From contig JAKAPQ010000004.1 of the NCBI GenBank assembly GCA_021806945.1, forward strand, positions 1 through 40,825: a DNA stretch of 40,825 nucleotides, given 5' to 3'. A model generated the notes under the pieces. That model did not search any database, was not told the origin of the DNA, and worked only from the letters and a program-made list of their open reading frames with translations. Shown here in pieces: positions 17,701 through 25,824 of this stretch (positions within the stretch are counted from its first letter, which is position 1; each line of letters opens with the position of its first letter). The stretch comes from a bacterium. GTDB lineage: Bacteria; Vulcanimicrobiota; Vulcanimicrobiia; Vulcanimicrobiales; Vulcanimicrobiaceae. The position numbers and the translations under genes were made by a program.

Positions 17701-18911
17701 ACGGCCAATCCAAAGCCGATCCCGTACGCTAACGGGAGAAACTGCTCGAACATAAACCACGGGCTACGGATAACTTGGAATCCAGGAACGTGCGTATGCA
17801 ACCACAAGAAAACCGTCCCCGTCGGTGCGTGAGCCCCGGCGGAAAAGAACGCGCAGAGCGCGACGACTGCCGTCGATGCAATCGCTACGGTACGGTGGCG
17901 ACGGAAACGGGTCATGGTTACGGCCATGATGCTGCCCAGGAAGATGATGGTCCCAATCGCCACGAATGCTGGCTGGTGTAGGTAGGTGTCCGCATACCAA
18001 TCGAACGGTGCCCCGGCGAACGTCTGGAACCAGTCCCAACTTCCAAGCATACGTAGTACGACGAACAATGAGTCGTGCGCGGTCTGGCTGACAACCCAGT
18101 CGGGATAGCCAAAATCGTTTAACGACGTCCCCCCTGACTCCCTTACGGTGTTGAGAATGTACTCTCCGAGCGGGACGATCCAAAAGAGGTTGACGGCAAC
18201 GTAGCTTGCCGCCAGCGCCGTTGCGCCAATCCCAAAGCGCCGCAATCGAGACGGTCCGCGATTAAGCGCGAATACGACGAGCGTTATGGTGGCCAAAACG
18301 AGGAATAACGCGATCAATAAGGGCGGCAACATCCCAACGGGACTCGCGACAAGCGCCAATAAGCCGAACGTGCCGACTCCACGAAGCAGCGGGACATCGC
18401 GCCGCATCGTTGCTACCAACGATGCGGCCAGCGCCGGCGTAACCGCGTAGACGGCGATGTTTGAGACCGATGCGTTCTCATAAAGCGCGCCGGTGATCAA
18501 GACCGGGTTAAATTGGTAGAGTAGAACGCCCACATATGTCGCAATCGCGTCTCGTGTGAAGTAGCGCATCGCGGCATACATCGACAATCCGGCGGCTACG
18601 TACCAGAACGAGAGAAACGCCTTTTCCTGCAGCGTCGGAGACAACGATGTATGAGCTAGCAGCGTCTGCAAGGCATGCCACTCAAGACCCGCGACCGACG
18701 AGCCGAAGTCGTGGCCCCCGTTGTCGCGCGGATCCCACATGAAAAGCCGCGCAGCGAACCATTCACCGGCGTTTGACGGCCACGACGTGTCGTTCCCGTT
18801 CATTAACCAAGGGGCGCGAAACCAGAGGAATGGAGTAAGGCCAGTGAGCCCGACGATCAGCACTTCGAGTAACGGCGATCGAAATCGTATGCTCCGATAG
18901 CGGTGCAGCAA
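14781..18911 (-). CDS. Giant membrane glycosyltransferase-like protein (1376 aa)
   Basis: The N-terminal ~480 residues hold about a dozen membrane helices. An early periplasmic loop reads WLMNGNDTSWPSNAGEW with a later GGHDFG, comparable to the acidic catalytic loop of GT-C enzymes. A soluble region of about 850 residues, mostly beta-rich, follows. The chain ends in one further helix (ALYVAAIACSTVSALFLVLL). The size and layout resemble AftD-type arabinofuranosyltransferases, where C-terminal carbohydrate-binding modules sit outside the membrane. This is an analogy; no family motif was confirmed. The stop overlaps the next start as ATGA, and its own start lies 2 nt from the methyltransferase stop. 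Confidence 0.72.
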   Translation of the reverse strand: MLHRYRSIRFRSPLLEVLIVGLTGLTPFLWFRAPWLMNGNDTSWPSNAGEWFAARLFMWDPRDNGGHDFGSSVAGLEWHALQTLLAHTSLSPTLQEKAFLSFWYVAAGLSMYAAMRYFTRDAIATYVGVLLYQFNPVLITGALYENASVSNIAVYAVTPALAASLVATMRRDVPLLRGVGTFGLLALVASPVGMLPPLLIALFLVLATITLVVFALNRGPSRLRRFGIGATALAASYVAVNLFWIVPLGEYILNTVRESGGTSLNDFGYPDWVVSQTAHDSLFVVLRMLGSWDWFQTFAGAPFDWYADTYLHQPAFVAIGTIIFLGSIMAVTMTRFRRHRTVAIASTAVVALCAFFSAGAHAPTGTVFLWLHTHVPGFQVIRSPWFMFEQFLPLAYGIGFGLAVSEVVRRGPRLTRSLVTATAVVSILVYAFPLLNGAFLKPGRENIPGFVVRYPWYVPVAARYLAGRTGRYLAFPILSLSPSIFAWRDGPFISSSPITGLFTSRPMAWLRPAGATALSKRRFNAMLQTALQHVLAENPAAAGDLRTLGISDLLVQHDAWIDLGGARTISAAVWEAAIRRIPGVIQTAHFGPWDVYSLSYRGLLQVADTVAIGDLPLDEIGTWEGAEHIPYVRADDAAKVRGITDPTYVRARPLPEPDALVRYLRMARSVHVATVTRGTGAIRGTIAAAGTAESRERVAVLFSLNRTSIGDTVNRPWIRPSRVGTFGSDSVRLQVIDQANGTELLSFENDGSPARVTVQMNSGADVVPDTAAAGFISWSARGGLLVVWVPTGSSSRTIGISDGMVSGQIMSVASMGRVRSVRVHGSARRVGNSTLVHLLLPRGISEQDEAGVAIPLRNGIDLDSMPILDADVAFAGTTPTFARVRFDITMLDGTKLREYVSLQGRTHVDVVAEFDRRLRSTWLRESMLRRGDRAWTDEHRLPERVEGGKADMVLEIGKPAGARVVDPTVNVRIAELTLTGTNVYAPVDETDLNLNPMAARWTGIVAPATVHMFDSTDGTIVIPPRPVIDFADYNGDAARLAAGVRYAFVLSTGEKFDGQVLSATRADVRVRVDAGNVRDLARASITSLATPSVGGRLFVRAAVKPVALDRRRLSISYRPGGSLQNLAVNLEVALGNGVRRVVEADTSVPNAGLRGVSQVTVSSVASQTGAFYDVKRMLSLPSGVVAPEGRELSVDLGQLARVEALGPHARLVAVDIQINAASEGIVLGRVRITCPVGPGCPASRGDTVAIDSAASRRAEVYAIPVVRASPTHVVADLAARDRARLVILDEAFNPSWRATLSDEVGSRTLRHVEVNGWQNGWVVPAGARGRLNIRYGPQALYVAAIACSTVSALFLVLLAAFWRVASRWPVIGGPEQ

Positions 18912-18912
18912 C

Positions 18913-19743
18913 TTACCGCCGCGCTTCCCGCTGAGCGACCAGCAGAATGCCGTTCCCTCTTTTTAGAGGAAAAGAGTCGGCGACGGCTGCCAACGCCATC
19001 AGAGGAGGAAACGCCACCGCTTGGAGGGGCGTGCCGGCGCACAGCATGTTGAGTTCCCAGGCAAGCGATGCGCCAACGCCAATCGTGCTACAAGCATGCG
19101 TGCTGCTAAAGCCTGCGTTTTGCGCACAATCCTTCAATTCGCTAGCTGTAAGGCCCTCGCGCTTATGGTCGTGATGTTCCCATTGTCTAAACCGTCGAAG
19201 GTGGCGTTGCTGGCCCTCAGCCGGCACATGCACGACTAGCGTGCCGCCACGTTTTAGCAGACGATACGAATTCGAGAAAAATCGCGCGACGTCCGAGGGC
19301 GCCAGGTGCTCGAGAACGTCCACTGAAATTGCGGCATCGTATGCGTTGTCTTCACCGTAGCTCAAAGCGTCTGCCACCAGGCATCGCGCGCGTGGGTGAG
19401 CAGCCTGCGCGATACGGACTGACTCTGCGTCGATGTCGATTCCAGTCATCTGCGCGATGCGTCCCACTCGCTCAAGGGCGCCGAAAAGGAAACCCGCGCC
19501 GCAGCCGAGATCGATGAGCGAATTCACGATGGGAAGACTCCGCAGTACATGGACGACGCGCAGTTGAACGCCGATCTCAGGCACTCCGAAGATACGCACG
19601 TACTGCGAGGCGAATCGATCCACCAGCCGGGAATTCCTGATCGTCACGTCGAGTTCAGCCGTTGCGCGCCCGCGCAGATATGGGACATTACTTGCGAGTT
19701 CACAACCGACACGAGGCAACACCAGGAATTTTCGCGTATTCAT
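18913..19743 (-). CDS. Class I SAM-dependent methyltransferase
   Basis: 276 residues from ATG 19743. Motif I is SLIDLGCGAGFLFGALERVG, then GIDIDAESVRIAQAAHPRAR (acidic loop after strand 2), DAAISVDVLEHLAPSDVARF and LLKRGGTLVVHVPAEGQQRH. This is the UbiE/COQ5-like methyltransf_11 pattern. The start is 1 nt after the previous stop and has GGAG in front. The frame remains open to 19974, and the extra part (MAGALYQAYMSKRGPGRRSA...) looks moderately protein-like, so a frameshift or older fusion is possible. It probably methylates a sugar of the glycan. Confidence 0.85.
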   Translation of the reverse strand: MNTRKFLVLPRVGCELASNVPYLRGRATAELDVTIRNSRLVDRFASQYVRIFGVPEIGVQLRVVHVLRSLPIVNSLIDLGCGAGFLFGALERVGRIAQMTGIDIDAESVRIAQAAHPRARCLVADALSYGEDNAYDAAISVDVLEHLAPSDVARFFSNSYRLLKRGGTLVVHVPAEGQQRHLRRFRQWEHHDHKREGLTASELKDCAQNAGFSSTHACSTIGVGASLAWELNMLCAGTPLQAVAFPPLMALAAVADSFPLKRGNGILLVAQREARR

Positions 19744-19744
19744 A

Positions 19745-21775
19745 TCACTCCACGTCCACACCGCTGCGGTGTCTACCGGACGTAAGTGCATGCAAGGGCC
19801 GACAAGAGCATATTTGATCGCGAAACGACAGTGGGCTGCGCTCCGCCGCCCCGGGCCGCGTTTGGACATGTATGCCTGGTACAACGCTCCAGCCATCGCC
19901 GACGCGGGCCAGGCTAAATGAATCACCTGCGACGTTGTGCATAATGACATCGAGAAAGCGCTCCGCCGTCGCACTCCATGAGAACTCGGCAGCGCGCTGC
20001 AAGGCTCCCTCGCACAAACCCGTGCGGACGCCCCGGTCGCTGAGGATTCGTTCTATCGGGCGCACCATATCCGTGCCGTCCGGAACCAGAACGCCGTTTA
20101 GACCGTTCACCACTGCCTCGCGCAGACCCGGAACGTCGTAAGCAAGCGCCGGCGTACCGCAGGCATTCGCCTCGATTACTCCGATTCCCCAGCCTTCCAT
20201 CGACGAAGGTGTGACGAAAAGCCACGAACGCTGCAGGATCTCGATCTTCTCCTGGTTACTGACATGGCCAGCTATCTCTACTGCGCCGGTAAGTCCCAAA
20301 CCGTTTACTAATCCACGCAACGGCGCCTCCTGATCGCCGCTTCCGGCTATAATTAGCTTCGCCCCTGGTATTGAAGCGCGAACCTTCGCAAACGCTTGGA
20401 CTAGTGCGTCGATTCGCTTATAGCGTTTCAATCGTCCGACGTAGCAAACGAGAGGTACGTCGGACTTCGTCCCGGGCACACAATTCTTATCGACACCGCT
20501 GTGAACCACCTCGATTGGGTGGTTAGAGAAGCCCTTCTTCATCATCTCGTCGTGTGAGGTCTTCGAGATGGTCACGAAGCGTGAATTGCGGTAAACATAC
20601 GGCATGACCCGCGTTTCGAGCCACACGAAGAGCCACGCGATCGGCGCGGCTAACTGGGTCAGAAACACACGCTCATGTACGTGAAAAATCAAACACAACT
20701 TTGTTTTCAAGCTAAACAGCGGGGAGAAAAATGGGATCCCATTTTCCGCATCAACGATAACGTCGAACCGACCGCGAAGGCGCGACAGGTACAGCCACGG
20801 TGCTCGCAGGTACACCGTCACTGCGTTACCGACGCGGGTGATCTTGACGCCCTCAAGCGTCTCGCTGCCTGCGCAACCTTTGAACCCGGCGGTCAGCCAT
20901 TCGACGTGGTTGCCCCACGCCACCCAGTGCCTAGCCATCTCGAAAAGGTAGGTTTCGGCACCGCCAGCTTGTGGATGTTTGGGATCCCGCCAATTAATGA
21001 TGAGGATCGAAAAAACTTCATGCGTCCGGATCACCCGCGTCGGGAGCAATCGGTCGAAGAGCGGCACGATTAAACGCAGTGCCGAATACTGCAGCCGTAG
21101 GCGAACTATTCCACAAAGCATCCCCACGGACGTAGGGAAGAGTCGCACGCCGCTCCCTGAACGCTCCCTCCACTCCGTTGGTTCCTCATGAATGCGGAAC
21201 CCGGCGCGCTTGAGCGCGACGAGCAGGTCGACGTCAAAAGCCATATTCGACGTTTCAACATTTCGGGCGACGCGTTGTAAACACTGTGCCCGAAAGACTT
21301 TCGCACCGCACTGTGTATCACGCAAGCGCAGCCCAAACAGCAATCGGACGAGCCCGTTGAAAAGGCGGCTAGCGATACGGCGCTTCAACGGTTGTGGGGG
21401 ACTTACCTTGGAGCCCGGCAGCCACCGCGATCCAACGACCGCGTCCCAATTCTGCAGTCGCTCAAAGAGCCTACGCATCTCGTGCGCCGGCGTCGAGCCG
21501 TCCGCGTCGACGAAACCAATATGCTCCGCTCTTGCGAGGAGGAATCCGGCACGAACCGCGCCGCCTTTCCCCACCGGATGCTCGATCTCGACGTATTGGA
21601 TATTGGCGTGCTCCAAGCGCACGCGCTGTACGCAGGTTTCGGTCGCGTCCGTGCAGCCGTTGAGTACGACGATAATCTCGGAATCCTCGAATGCCGCCGC
21701 ATATTCGTGGAGCGTCGCCTCGATGCGTGCCTGCTCGTTGTGAGTCGGCATGATCACCGAATAGCGTGGCTTCAT
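19745..21775 (-). CDS. GT2-GT4 fusion glycosyltransferase (676 aa)
   Basis: Two enzymes in one chain. Residues 1-240 form a DPM1-like GT2: YSVIMPTHNEQARI, EIIVVLNGCTDATE, PVGKGGAVRAGFLLA, IGFVDADGSTP, VVGSRWLPGSKV. Residues about 255-610 form a GT4: GGAETYLFEMARHWVAWGNH, VHSGVDKNCVPG, VCYVGRLKRYKRIDALVQAF, KLIIAGSGDQE, and PSSMEGWGIGVIEANACGTP with the E-x7-E nucleotide-sugar motif. The first half may charge polyprenyl phosphate or extend a glycan; the second is a retaining transferase. The last ~60 residues match nothing known to me. Its start lies inside the flippase-stub stop. Confidence 0.88.
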   Translation of the reverse strand: MKPRYSVIMPTHNEQARIEATLHEYAAAFEDSEIIVVLNGCTDATETCVQRVRLEHANIQYVEIEHPVGKGGAVRAGFLLARAEHIGFVDADGSTPAHEMRRLFERLQNWDAVVGSRWLPGSKVSPPQPLKRRIASRLFNGLVRLLFGLRLRDTQCGAKVFRAQCLQRVARNVETSNMAFDVDLLVALKRAGFRIHEEPTEWRERSGSGVRLFPTSVGMLCGIVRLRLQYSALRLIVPLFDRLLPTRVIRTHEVFSILIINWRDPKHPQAGGAETYLFEMARHWVAWGNHVEWLTAGFKGCAGSETLEGVKITRVGNAVTVYLRAPWLYLSRLRGRFDVIVDAENGIPFFSPLFSLKTKLCLIFHVHERVFLTQLAAPIAWLFVWLETRVMPYVYRNSRFVTISKTSHDEMMKKGFSNHPIEVVHSGVDKNCVPGTKSDVPLVCYVGRLKRYKRIDALVQAFAKVRASIPGAKLIIAGSGDQEAPLRGLVNGLGLTGAVEIAGHVSNQEKIEILQRSWLFVTPSSMEGWGIGVIEANACGTPALAYDVPGLREAVVNGLNGVLVPDGTDMVRPIERILSDRGVRTGLCEGALQRAAEFSWSATAERFLDVIMHNVAGDSFSLARVGDGWSVVPGIHVQTRPGAAERSPLSFRDQICSCRPLHALTSGRHRSGVDVE

Positions 21776-21972
21776 CGCGCCGCTATCGGTGACGCCGGGG
21801 CGCCGTATTCCTGCATGCTAATCTTTCGGCTAAGAACGGCATGTATCGTATAGTTCAGGGCATTGCCGAACATCGCCAAGCCGAAGACGATAGCGCCATC
21901 TCGCGCAAAATCGCTTCGCAGGAGGCGTCCAGACGGGGTTGTTGAAACGGCGAACGACCCCCGCTTACGCAA
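21772..21972 (-). pseudogene. Flippase N-terminal stub (Wzx/PST-like)
   Basis: 66 residues. After a basic N-terminus the chain reads FARDGAIVFGLAMFGNALNY, TIHAVLSRKISMQEYGA. This is very like helix 1 of polysaccharide flippases (D-G-x-x-x-x-G-x-x-x-x-N-x-L-N-Y-x-x-x-x-x-x-S-R-x-L-x-x-x-x-Y-G-A). It then ends PASPIAAR, where the other 11-13 helices should follow. The stop overlaps the GT2-GT4 start by ATGA, and the start overlaps the murJ stop by 8 nt. A deletion probably removed most of a wzx gene. A genuine small membrane protein is the alternative. Confidence 0.55.
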
Positions 21973-23665
21973 TTGGCGCCTCGCGGTTCTCGGGCGGCGC
22001 TATAATGTTCCGCTCGAACTTCTCTACGATTAGCCGCCACGCCATGGATAGCTCTTCGATATCGAGCGCGCGCGCAGCGGCGACGAACACGAGCCCGCCG
22101 ATCGCGACCTGGCCGAAGAGGTACCATGCCCGCGAAACGAGCGACGGCGCGGGATGCACCCCCAACGCGCCGATCCAATGCAACGCCGCTATCATGACGA
22201 GTGAACTCAGGCAGATCTTCCCCAGGGAACCGAGCAGCGGCTTCCATCGGATGCCGTGCACGAGCCGCCATACTAGCCCGAACAACAGCAGGGCCTGCAT
22301 GCTCTGGCTCACGGAATTTGCCAACAACAGCCCCCTCGCACCTAAAGAAGACAGCCATGCTAGGGAAAGTAACACGTTCACGACGACGGTAAAAACCGAG
22401 ATCGCAACGGGCCAACTCATTTCCTTGCAGGCGAAACAACACCTTGTTAAGACAACGTTAGAAGCCAGAGCGATGAGCCCTACCGCCGCGTACGGCAGCA
22501 GACCGGCGGTGAGTTCGGTGGCGCTCGCCTTGAACGTTCCGCGCTGGAAGAGCGTCTGCACGATCGGGTGGGCGAGTACGATGAGGGCGCAAGCCGACGG
22601 AATCGTGATGAAGTTCACCAGCCGCAACCCGGTGATGACGCTCGTGCCGACTCCGCGCCGGTTCGCCTGCGCGAACTGTGCGGCGAGCAGTGGAAAGATC
22701 ACCGTCGCGATGGCCGCCGCGAAGATCTGCAGCGGAAAGCCGACGAGTTTTGTGGCGTAATTCATGCCGGCCATGTAGCCGGGGCTCAGCGTCGAAGCGA
22801 AGTAGCGATCGAAGAACAGCGCGATCTGCCCGGCGGCCGATCCGACCATGATCGGCCCGAGCAGGAGCCAGATCTTTGGCAGCCCCGGGTGGTTCCAATG
22901 GATAACCGGGCGGTACTTCCCGATCGCCAGCAGCGCCGGCAGCTGCACGGCCATCTGCGCGATCAGTCCGAGTGCCGTGCCCAGCGCAAGTGCGTAGATG
23001 CCGATTTTCTGGTTGAGTGCGATGACGCAGCCGATCGTGACCGCATTGACGGCGATGCCCGTCAGCGAGGCGGCTCGGAAGCGCCGGTAGGCGTTGAGCA
23101 TGGCGCTGAAGACGCCGCTCAAGCTCACCGCGACGATGCTCGGCATCATCCAGCGCGTCATGCGGATCGCGACACCCATCTGCGGGCCCGGGAAGCCGTG
23201 CGCGATGATCGGCACGTAGTAGGGCGCGAGGATGTAGCCGAGGACCGCGCAGAGCGCCAAGAGGATTGCCAGGCCGTTGATGATCGTGTTGCCGAGGCGC
23301 CACGCCTCCTCTTCTTCACCGTGGGTGAGGTATTCGGAGAAGGTCGGCACCAGCGCGCTCACGAGCGCGCCGTTGAAGACGCCGAAGAGGATCGTCGGCA
23401 CGGTGGCCGCGATGAGGAACGTGTCCATCTGCCACTGCGTGCCGAAGTACCGCGCGTTCACGACCTCACGGGAGAAGCCGAGGATCGTCGAGCCGAGGGT
23501 GGCGGCCATCACGAAGAGGGTTGAAGATGCGATGCCCTTCGAGACGCTCAGGGTGACGCGGGGGATAGCCCTGCGGCCACCATCGGGGGTGACGGCGCGG
23601 AGTTGGGGTTTAATGGGCGCCGTCCTTGCGGAAGACGGCGGGGATCGTGCGCACGAGGATGGCAA
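21965..23665 (-). CDS. murJ: Lipid II flippase MurJ
   Basis: A MATE/MVF-type flippase with 13-14 membrane helices. Typical parts are ATLGSTILGFSREVVNARYF, GTQWQMDTFLIAATVPTILF, GVFNGALVSALVPTFSEYL, FPLQIFAAAIATVIFPLLAA and IVLAHPIVQTLFQRGTF. It moves lipid II across the inner membrane; in a glycan cluster it could instead move another lipid-linked sugar. The N-terminus is odd: the only start-like codon is TTG 23665, overlapping the transferase gene by 56 nt, and a dispersed repeat (23535-23557) encodes VTLSVSKG just before helix 1. Relics of a second copy lie at 227-395, 2357-2581 and 27251-27300. Confidence 0.92.
   Translation of the reverse strand: MPSSCARSPPSSARTAPIKPQLRAVTPDGGRRAIPRVTLSVSKGIASSTLFVMAATLGSTILGFSREVVNARYFGTQWQMDTFLIAATVPTILFGVFNGALVSALVPTFSEYLTHGEEEEAWRLGNTIINGLAILLALCAVLGYILAPYYVPIIAHGFPGPQMGVAIRMTRWMMPSIVAVSLSGVFSAMLNAYRRFRAASLTGIAVNAVTIGCVIALNQKIGIYALALGTALGLIAQMAVQLPALLAIGKYRPVIHWNHPGLPKIWLLLGPIMVGSAAGQIALFFDRYFASTLSPGYMAGMNYATKLVGFPLQIFAAAIATVIFPLLAAQFAQANRRGVGTSVITGLRLVNFITIPSACALIVLAHPIVQTLFQRGTFKASATELTAGLLPYAAVGLIALASNVVLTRCCFACKEMSWPVAISVFTVVVNVLLSLAWLSSLGARGLLLANSVSQSMQALLLFGLVWRLVHGIRWKPLLGSLGKICLSSLVMIAALHWIGALGVHPAPSLVSRAWYLFGQVAIGGLVFVAAARALDIEELSMAWRLIVEKFERNIIAPPENREAPIA
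23535..23557 (+). repeat. Dispersed REP-like repeat, copy 2, inside murJ
   Basis: CCCTTCGAGACGCTCAGGGT plus GAC, a variant of the 2582 copy. On the minus strand it encodes VTLSVSKG within the extended murJ N-terminus. Confidence 0.75.
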
Positions 23666-24311
23666 GGTCGCCTAGGGGCGACCAGGTGTCGATGTAGTGG
23701 TTGTCGAGGCGCATCCACTCATCGAACGAGACGTCGCAGCGGCCGTTGATCTGCCACAGGCAGGTGATGCCTTGCGGTACGGTTAGGCGGCGCTGGGCGT
23801 ATTCGTCGTAATGCGCGATCTCGCTGGGGAGCGGCGGGCGCGGGCCGACGAGCGACATCTCACCGCGCAGCACGTTCAAGAGATTCGGCAGCTCGTCGAT
23901 GCTGGTGCGGCGCAGGCAGGCTCCGAGCGGATGCAGCCGCGGGTCGTTGCGAATCTTGAAGACGGGGCCGTCGACTTCGTTGAGGTGCTGCAGGTCCTCG
24001 CGCATCGCGTGCGCGCCTTCGACCATGGTGCGCAGTTTGTATATCCGGAAGCGGCGGCCGTGCTGGCCGACGCGCTCCTGCGCGTAGAAGGGCGTGCCGC
24101 CGGTGGTGACGGCGATGGCGATGGCGGCGACTGCCACGATGGGGAGGGTTGCAACGAAGAACGCGGTGCCGAGCAGCACGTCGGTGGTGCGCTTGGCTGC
24201 GTGCCAGGTGGCGGGGATGGGGCGGCGCTCGCCCTCGCCCTTCCCCTTCGGCAGGTTCAGGGTGACAGAGTCGGTGGCACGCTTGTCCACATCGCTATCA
24301 GCTAGTTGCAT
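23610..24311 (-). CDS. Undecaprenyl-phosphate sugar-phosphate transferase
   Basis: 233 residues of the bacterial sugar transferase family (WbaP/PglC C-terminal domain). One membrane-inserting hydrophobic segment, VLLGTAFFVATLPIVAVAAI, precedes the catalytic part: RFRIYKLRTMVEGAH, PVFKIRNDPRLHPLGACLRR, TSIDELPNLLNVLRGEMSLV, GPRPPLPSE, VPQGITCLWQINGR. The D-E pair in IDELPN and R-P-R-P motif fit the Asp-Glu dyad of these enzymes. It starts glycan assembly by moving a phospho-sugar to undecaprenyl phosphate. ATG 24311 overlaps the deoB stop by 10 nt. A repeat-derived string (SVTLNLPKGKG) lies in its N-terminus. Confidence 0.9.
   Translation of the reverse strand: MQLADSDVDKRATDSVTLNLPKGKGEGERRPIPATWHAAKRTTDVLLGTAFFVATLPIVAVAAIAIAVTTGGTPFYAQERVGQHGRRFRIYKLRTMVEGAHAMREDLQHLNEVDGPVFKIRNDPRLHPLGACLRRTSIDELPNLLNVLRGEMSLVGPRPPLPSEIAHYDEYAQRRLTVPQGITCLWQINGRCDVSFDEWMRLDNHYIDTWSPLGDLAILVRTIPAVFRKDGAH
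24244..24267 (+). repeat. Dispersed REP-like repeat, copy 3, inside the sugar transferase
   Basis: CCCTTCGGCAGGTTCAGGGT plus GACA, diverged at a few bases from the 2582 copy. On the minus strand it encodes SVTLNLPKG ahead of the membrane helix. Confidence 0.7.
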
Positions 24312-25432
24312 AGGATACCATCAAAAGCGGTCGTTACTGTTTTGCCTACGACATCGAGGCCTTCGATGATTCCCAAATCTTCGCCGGGTTTCTCGCTCAG
24401 GTGGATGAATGGAACGAACTCGCGGGTGTGGTCGCTGCCGGGGGCGGTCGGGTCGCAGCCGTGATCGGCGGTGAAGATGACCTCGTCGCCCGGGCGCAGC
24501 AGCGATTCCAAGCGCGGGAGCAGGCTGTCGAGCGCCTCGAGCGCGTCGCCGTAGCCGCGGACGTTGCGCCGGTGGCCGTACTTCGAGTCGAAGTCGTTAA
24601 GGTTCACGAAGATGAAGCCGTTATCGACCCGCTCGAGCAGTTCGAAGGTCTTCTCCATGGCGTCGCGGTTATCGGCCACGCGGACGGTCGTCTCGATGCC
24701 GTGCCCGCAGTAGATGTCGCAGATCTTGCCAACGGCATGCACCCCGACGCCCTTCGCGGCGAGCGTATCCAAGACGCTCGGCGGCGGCTCGATAGCGTAG
24801 TCCCGGCGGTTGGGCGTGCGCGCGAAGGCGCCGGGCGTGCCCACGAACGGGCGGGCGATCACCCGGTTGACGGCGTGCGGCGCTACCAGCATGGCGCGTG
24901 CCTGCTCGCACCATGAGTAGAGGGTCGGCAGCGGCACGACCTCTTCGTGGGTCGCCACCTGGAAGACCGAGTCGGCCGAGGTGTAGAGGATCGGGCGCCC
25001 GGTCGCGATGTGCTCGGCGCCCAGCTCCTCGATGATCTCGGTGCCCGAGGCGGTCTTGTTCCCAAGCGGCGGCTTGCCCGCGATCCGGGTGAACTCGCTG
25101 ACGACCTCTTGGGGGAAGCCCTGCGGGTAGGTCGGGAACGGGACCTGCGTGATGATCCCGGCCATCTCCCAGTGGCCGGTGATCGTGTCCTTGCCCTTGC
25201 TGCGCTCGCGCAGCCGCGCCACGCGGGCGCGCGGATGCGCGCTCGGCGCGACGCCCGCGATCGGGGTTAGGTTGCCGAGGCCCAGGCGCTCGAAATTGGG
25301 CAAGTGCAGCCCGCCGAGACGGCGGGCGACGTTGCCAAGGGTGTTCGCACCCGAAGCATCACCGTAGGTGGCGGCATCCGGTAACGCCCCGACGCCACCC
25401 GAATCGAGAACAATCGTAATAAAGCGCGCCAT
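24302..25432 (-). CDS. deoB: Phosphopentomutase
   Basis: 376 residues of the alkaline-phosphatase superfamily. It interconverts ribose 1-phosphate and ribose 5-phosphate (and the deoxy forms) in nucleoside salvage, in the cytosol. MARFITIVLDSGGVGALPDA holds the first Mn ligand, D10. KDTITGHWEMAG carries the phosphorylated Thr, likely T85. FVNLNDFDSKYGHRR and ADHGCDPTAPGSDHTREFVP supply the other metal ligands. ATG 25432 is used; an open extension to 25519 lacks similarity. Slightly shorter than usual (about 390). It heads the surface-glycan operon and overlaps the next gene by 10 nt, an unusual neighbour for a salvage enzyme. Confidence 0.95.
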   Translation of the reverse strand: MARFITIVLDSGGVGALPDAATYGDASGANTLGNVARRLGGLHLPNFERLGLGNLTPIAGVAPSAHPRARVARLRERSKGKDTITGHWEMAGIITQVPFPTYPQGFPQEVVSEFTRIAGKPPLGNKTASGTEIIEELGAEHIATGRPILYTSADSVFQVATHEEVVPLPTLYSWCEQARAMLVAPHAVNRVIARPFVGTPGAFARTPNRRDYAIEPPPSVLDTLAAKGVGVHAVGKICDIYCGHGIETTVRVADNRDAMEKTFELLERVDNGFIFVNLNDFDSKYGHRRNVRGYGDALEALDSLLPRLESLLRPGDEVIFTADHGCDPTAPGSDHTREFVPFIHLSEKPGEDLGIIEGLDVVGKTVTTAFDGILCN

Positions 25433-25591
25433 AAGTACCCCGTGTGCCGCGTTTCTGGCTCGCCCGGCGAGTCGCCTCCCGGCTTCGCCCGGCCCCGTTG
25501 GAGTGAAGGCCACGCTCATGCTCGATGAACGCAGAGTGGTTGCGGAGAACGCGGCCGGGCGGCACGCACCGATTCAAGAGGAGGCTCTAAT

Positions 25592-25808
25592 ATGCGTACC
25601 GTTTCTTCCGCGCCTTTGGGGGCAAGGCACAGGGTGCGGTGATTGGCTTTGGCACCCCGCGTTGCTATTCAAGGTGCTCACCCAGAAGCGCTGGGAGCTG
25701 TTAGCAGCCCTGCGTGTCGCAGGCGACGTCAAAGCCGTGCATAGCGATGTCCATGCCTTGCTCGATTTTGATGCGGTCCGCGTCGATTTCACGCTGCGAG
25801 CGGCGTAG
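25592..25808 (+). pseudogene. Broken winged-helix regulator/antitoxin (HVO_A0114-like)
   Basis: An ATG at 25592 has a strong AGGAGG Shine-Dalgarno, but its frame stops after 16 codons. Pieces of one protein then appear in successive frames: GKAQGAVIGFGTP, then HPALLFKVLTQKRWELLAAL, RVAGDVKAVHSDVHALLDFD, AVRVDFTLRAA-stop. The K-R-W-E-L-L ... V-x-R-D-V-K-x-V-H-x-D-V-x-x-L-x-x-x-G and P-Y-D-x-x-x-x-D-F-x-L-R-A-A pattern is that of HVO_A0114-like DNA-binding proteins found beside toxin genes. Internal residues of the HTH and wing are deleted, so it is dead. Confidence 0.55.
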
Positions 25809-25824
25809 GGCGCCGGCGACCTTG

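Noticed and set aside
22458-23524. Long open frames on both strands within murJ
   Set aside because: They are out-of-frame shadows with low-complexity charged composition; murJ explains the region.
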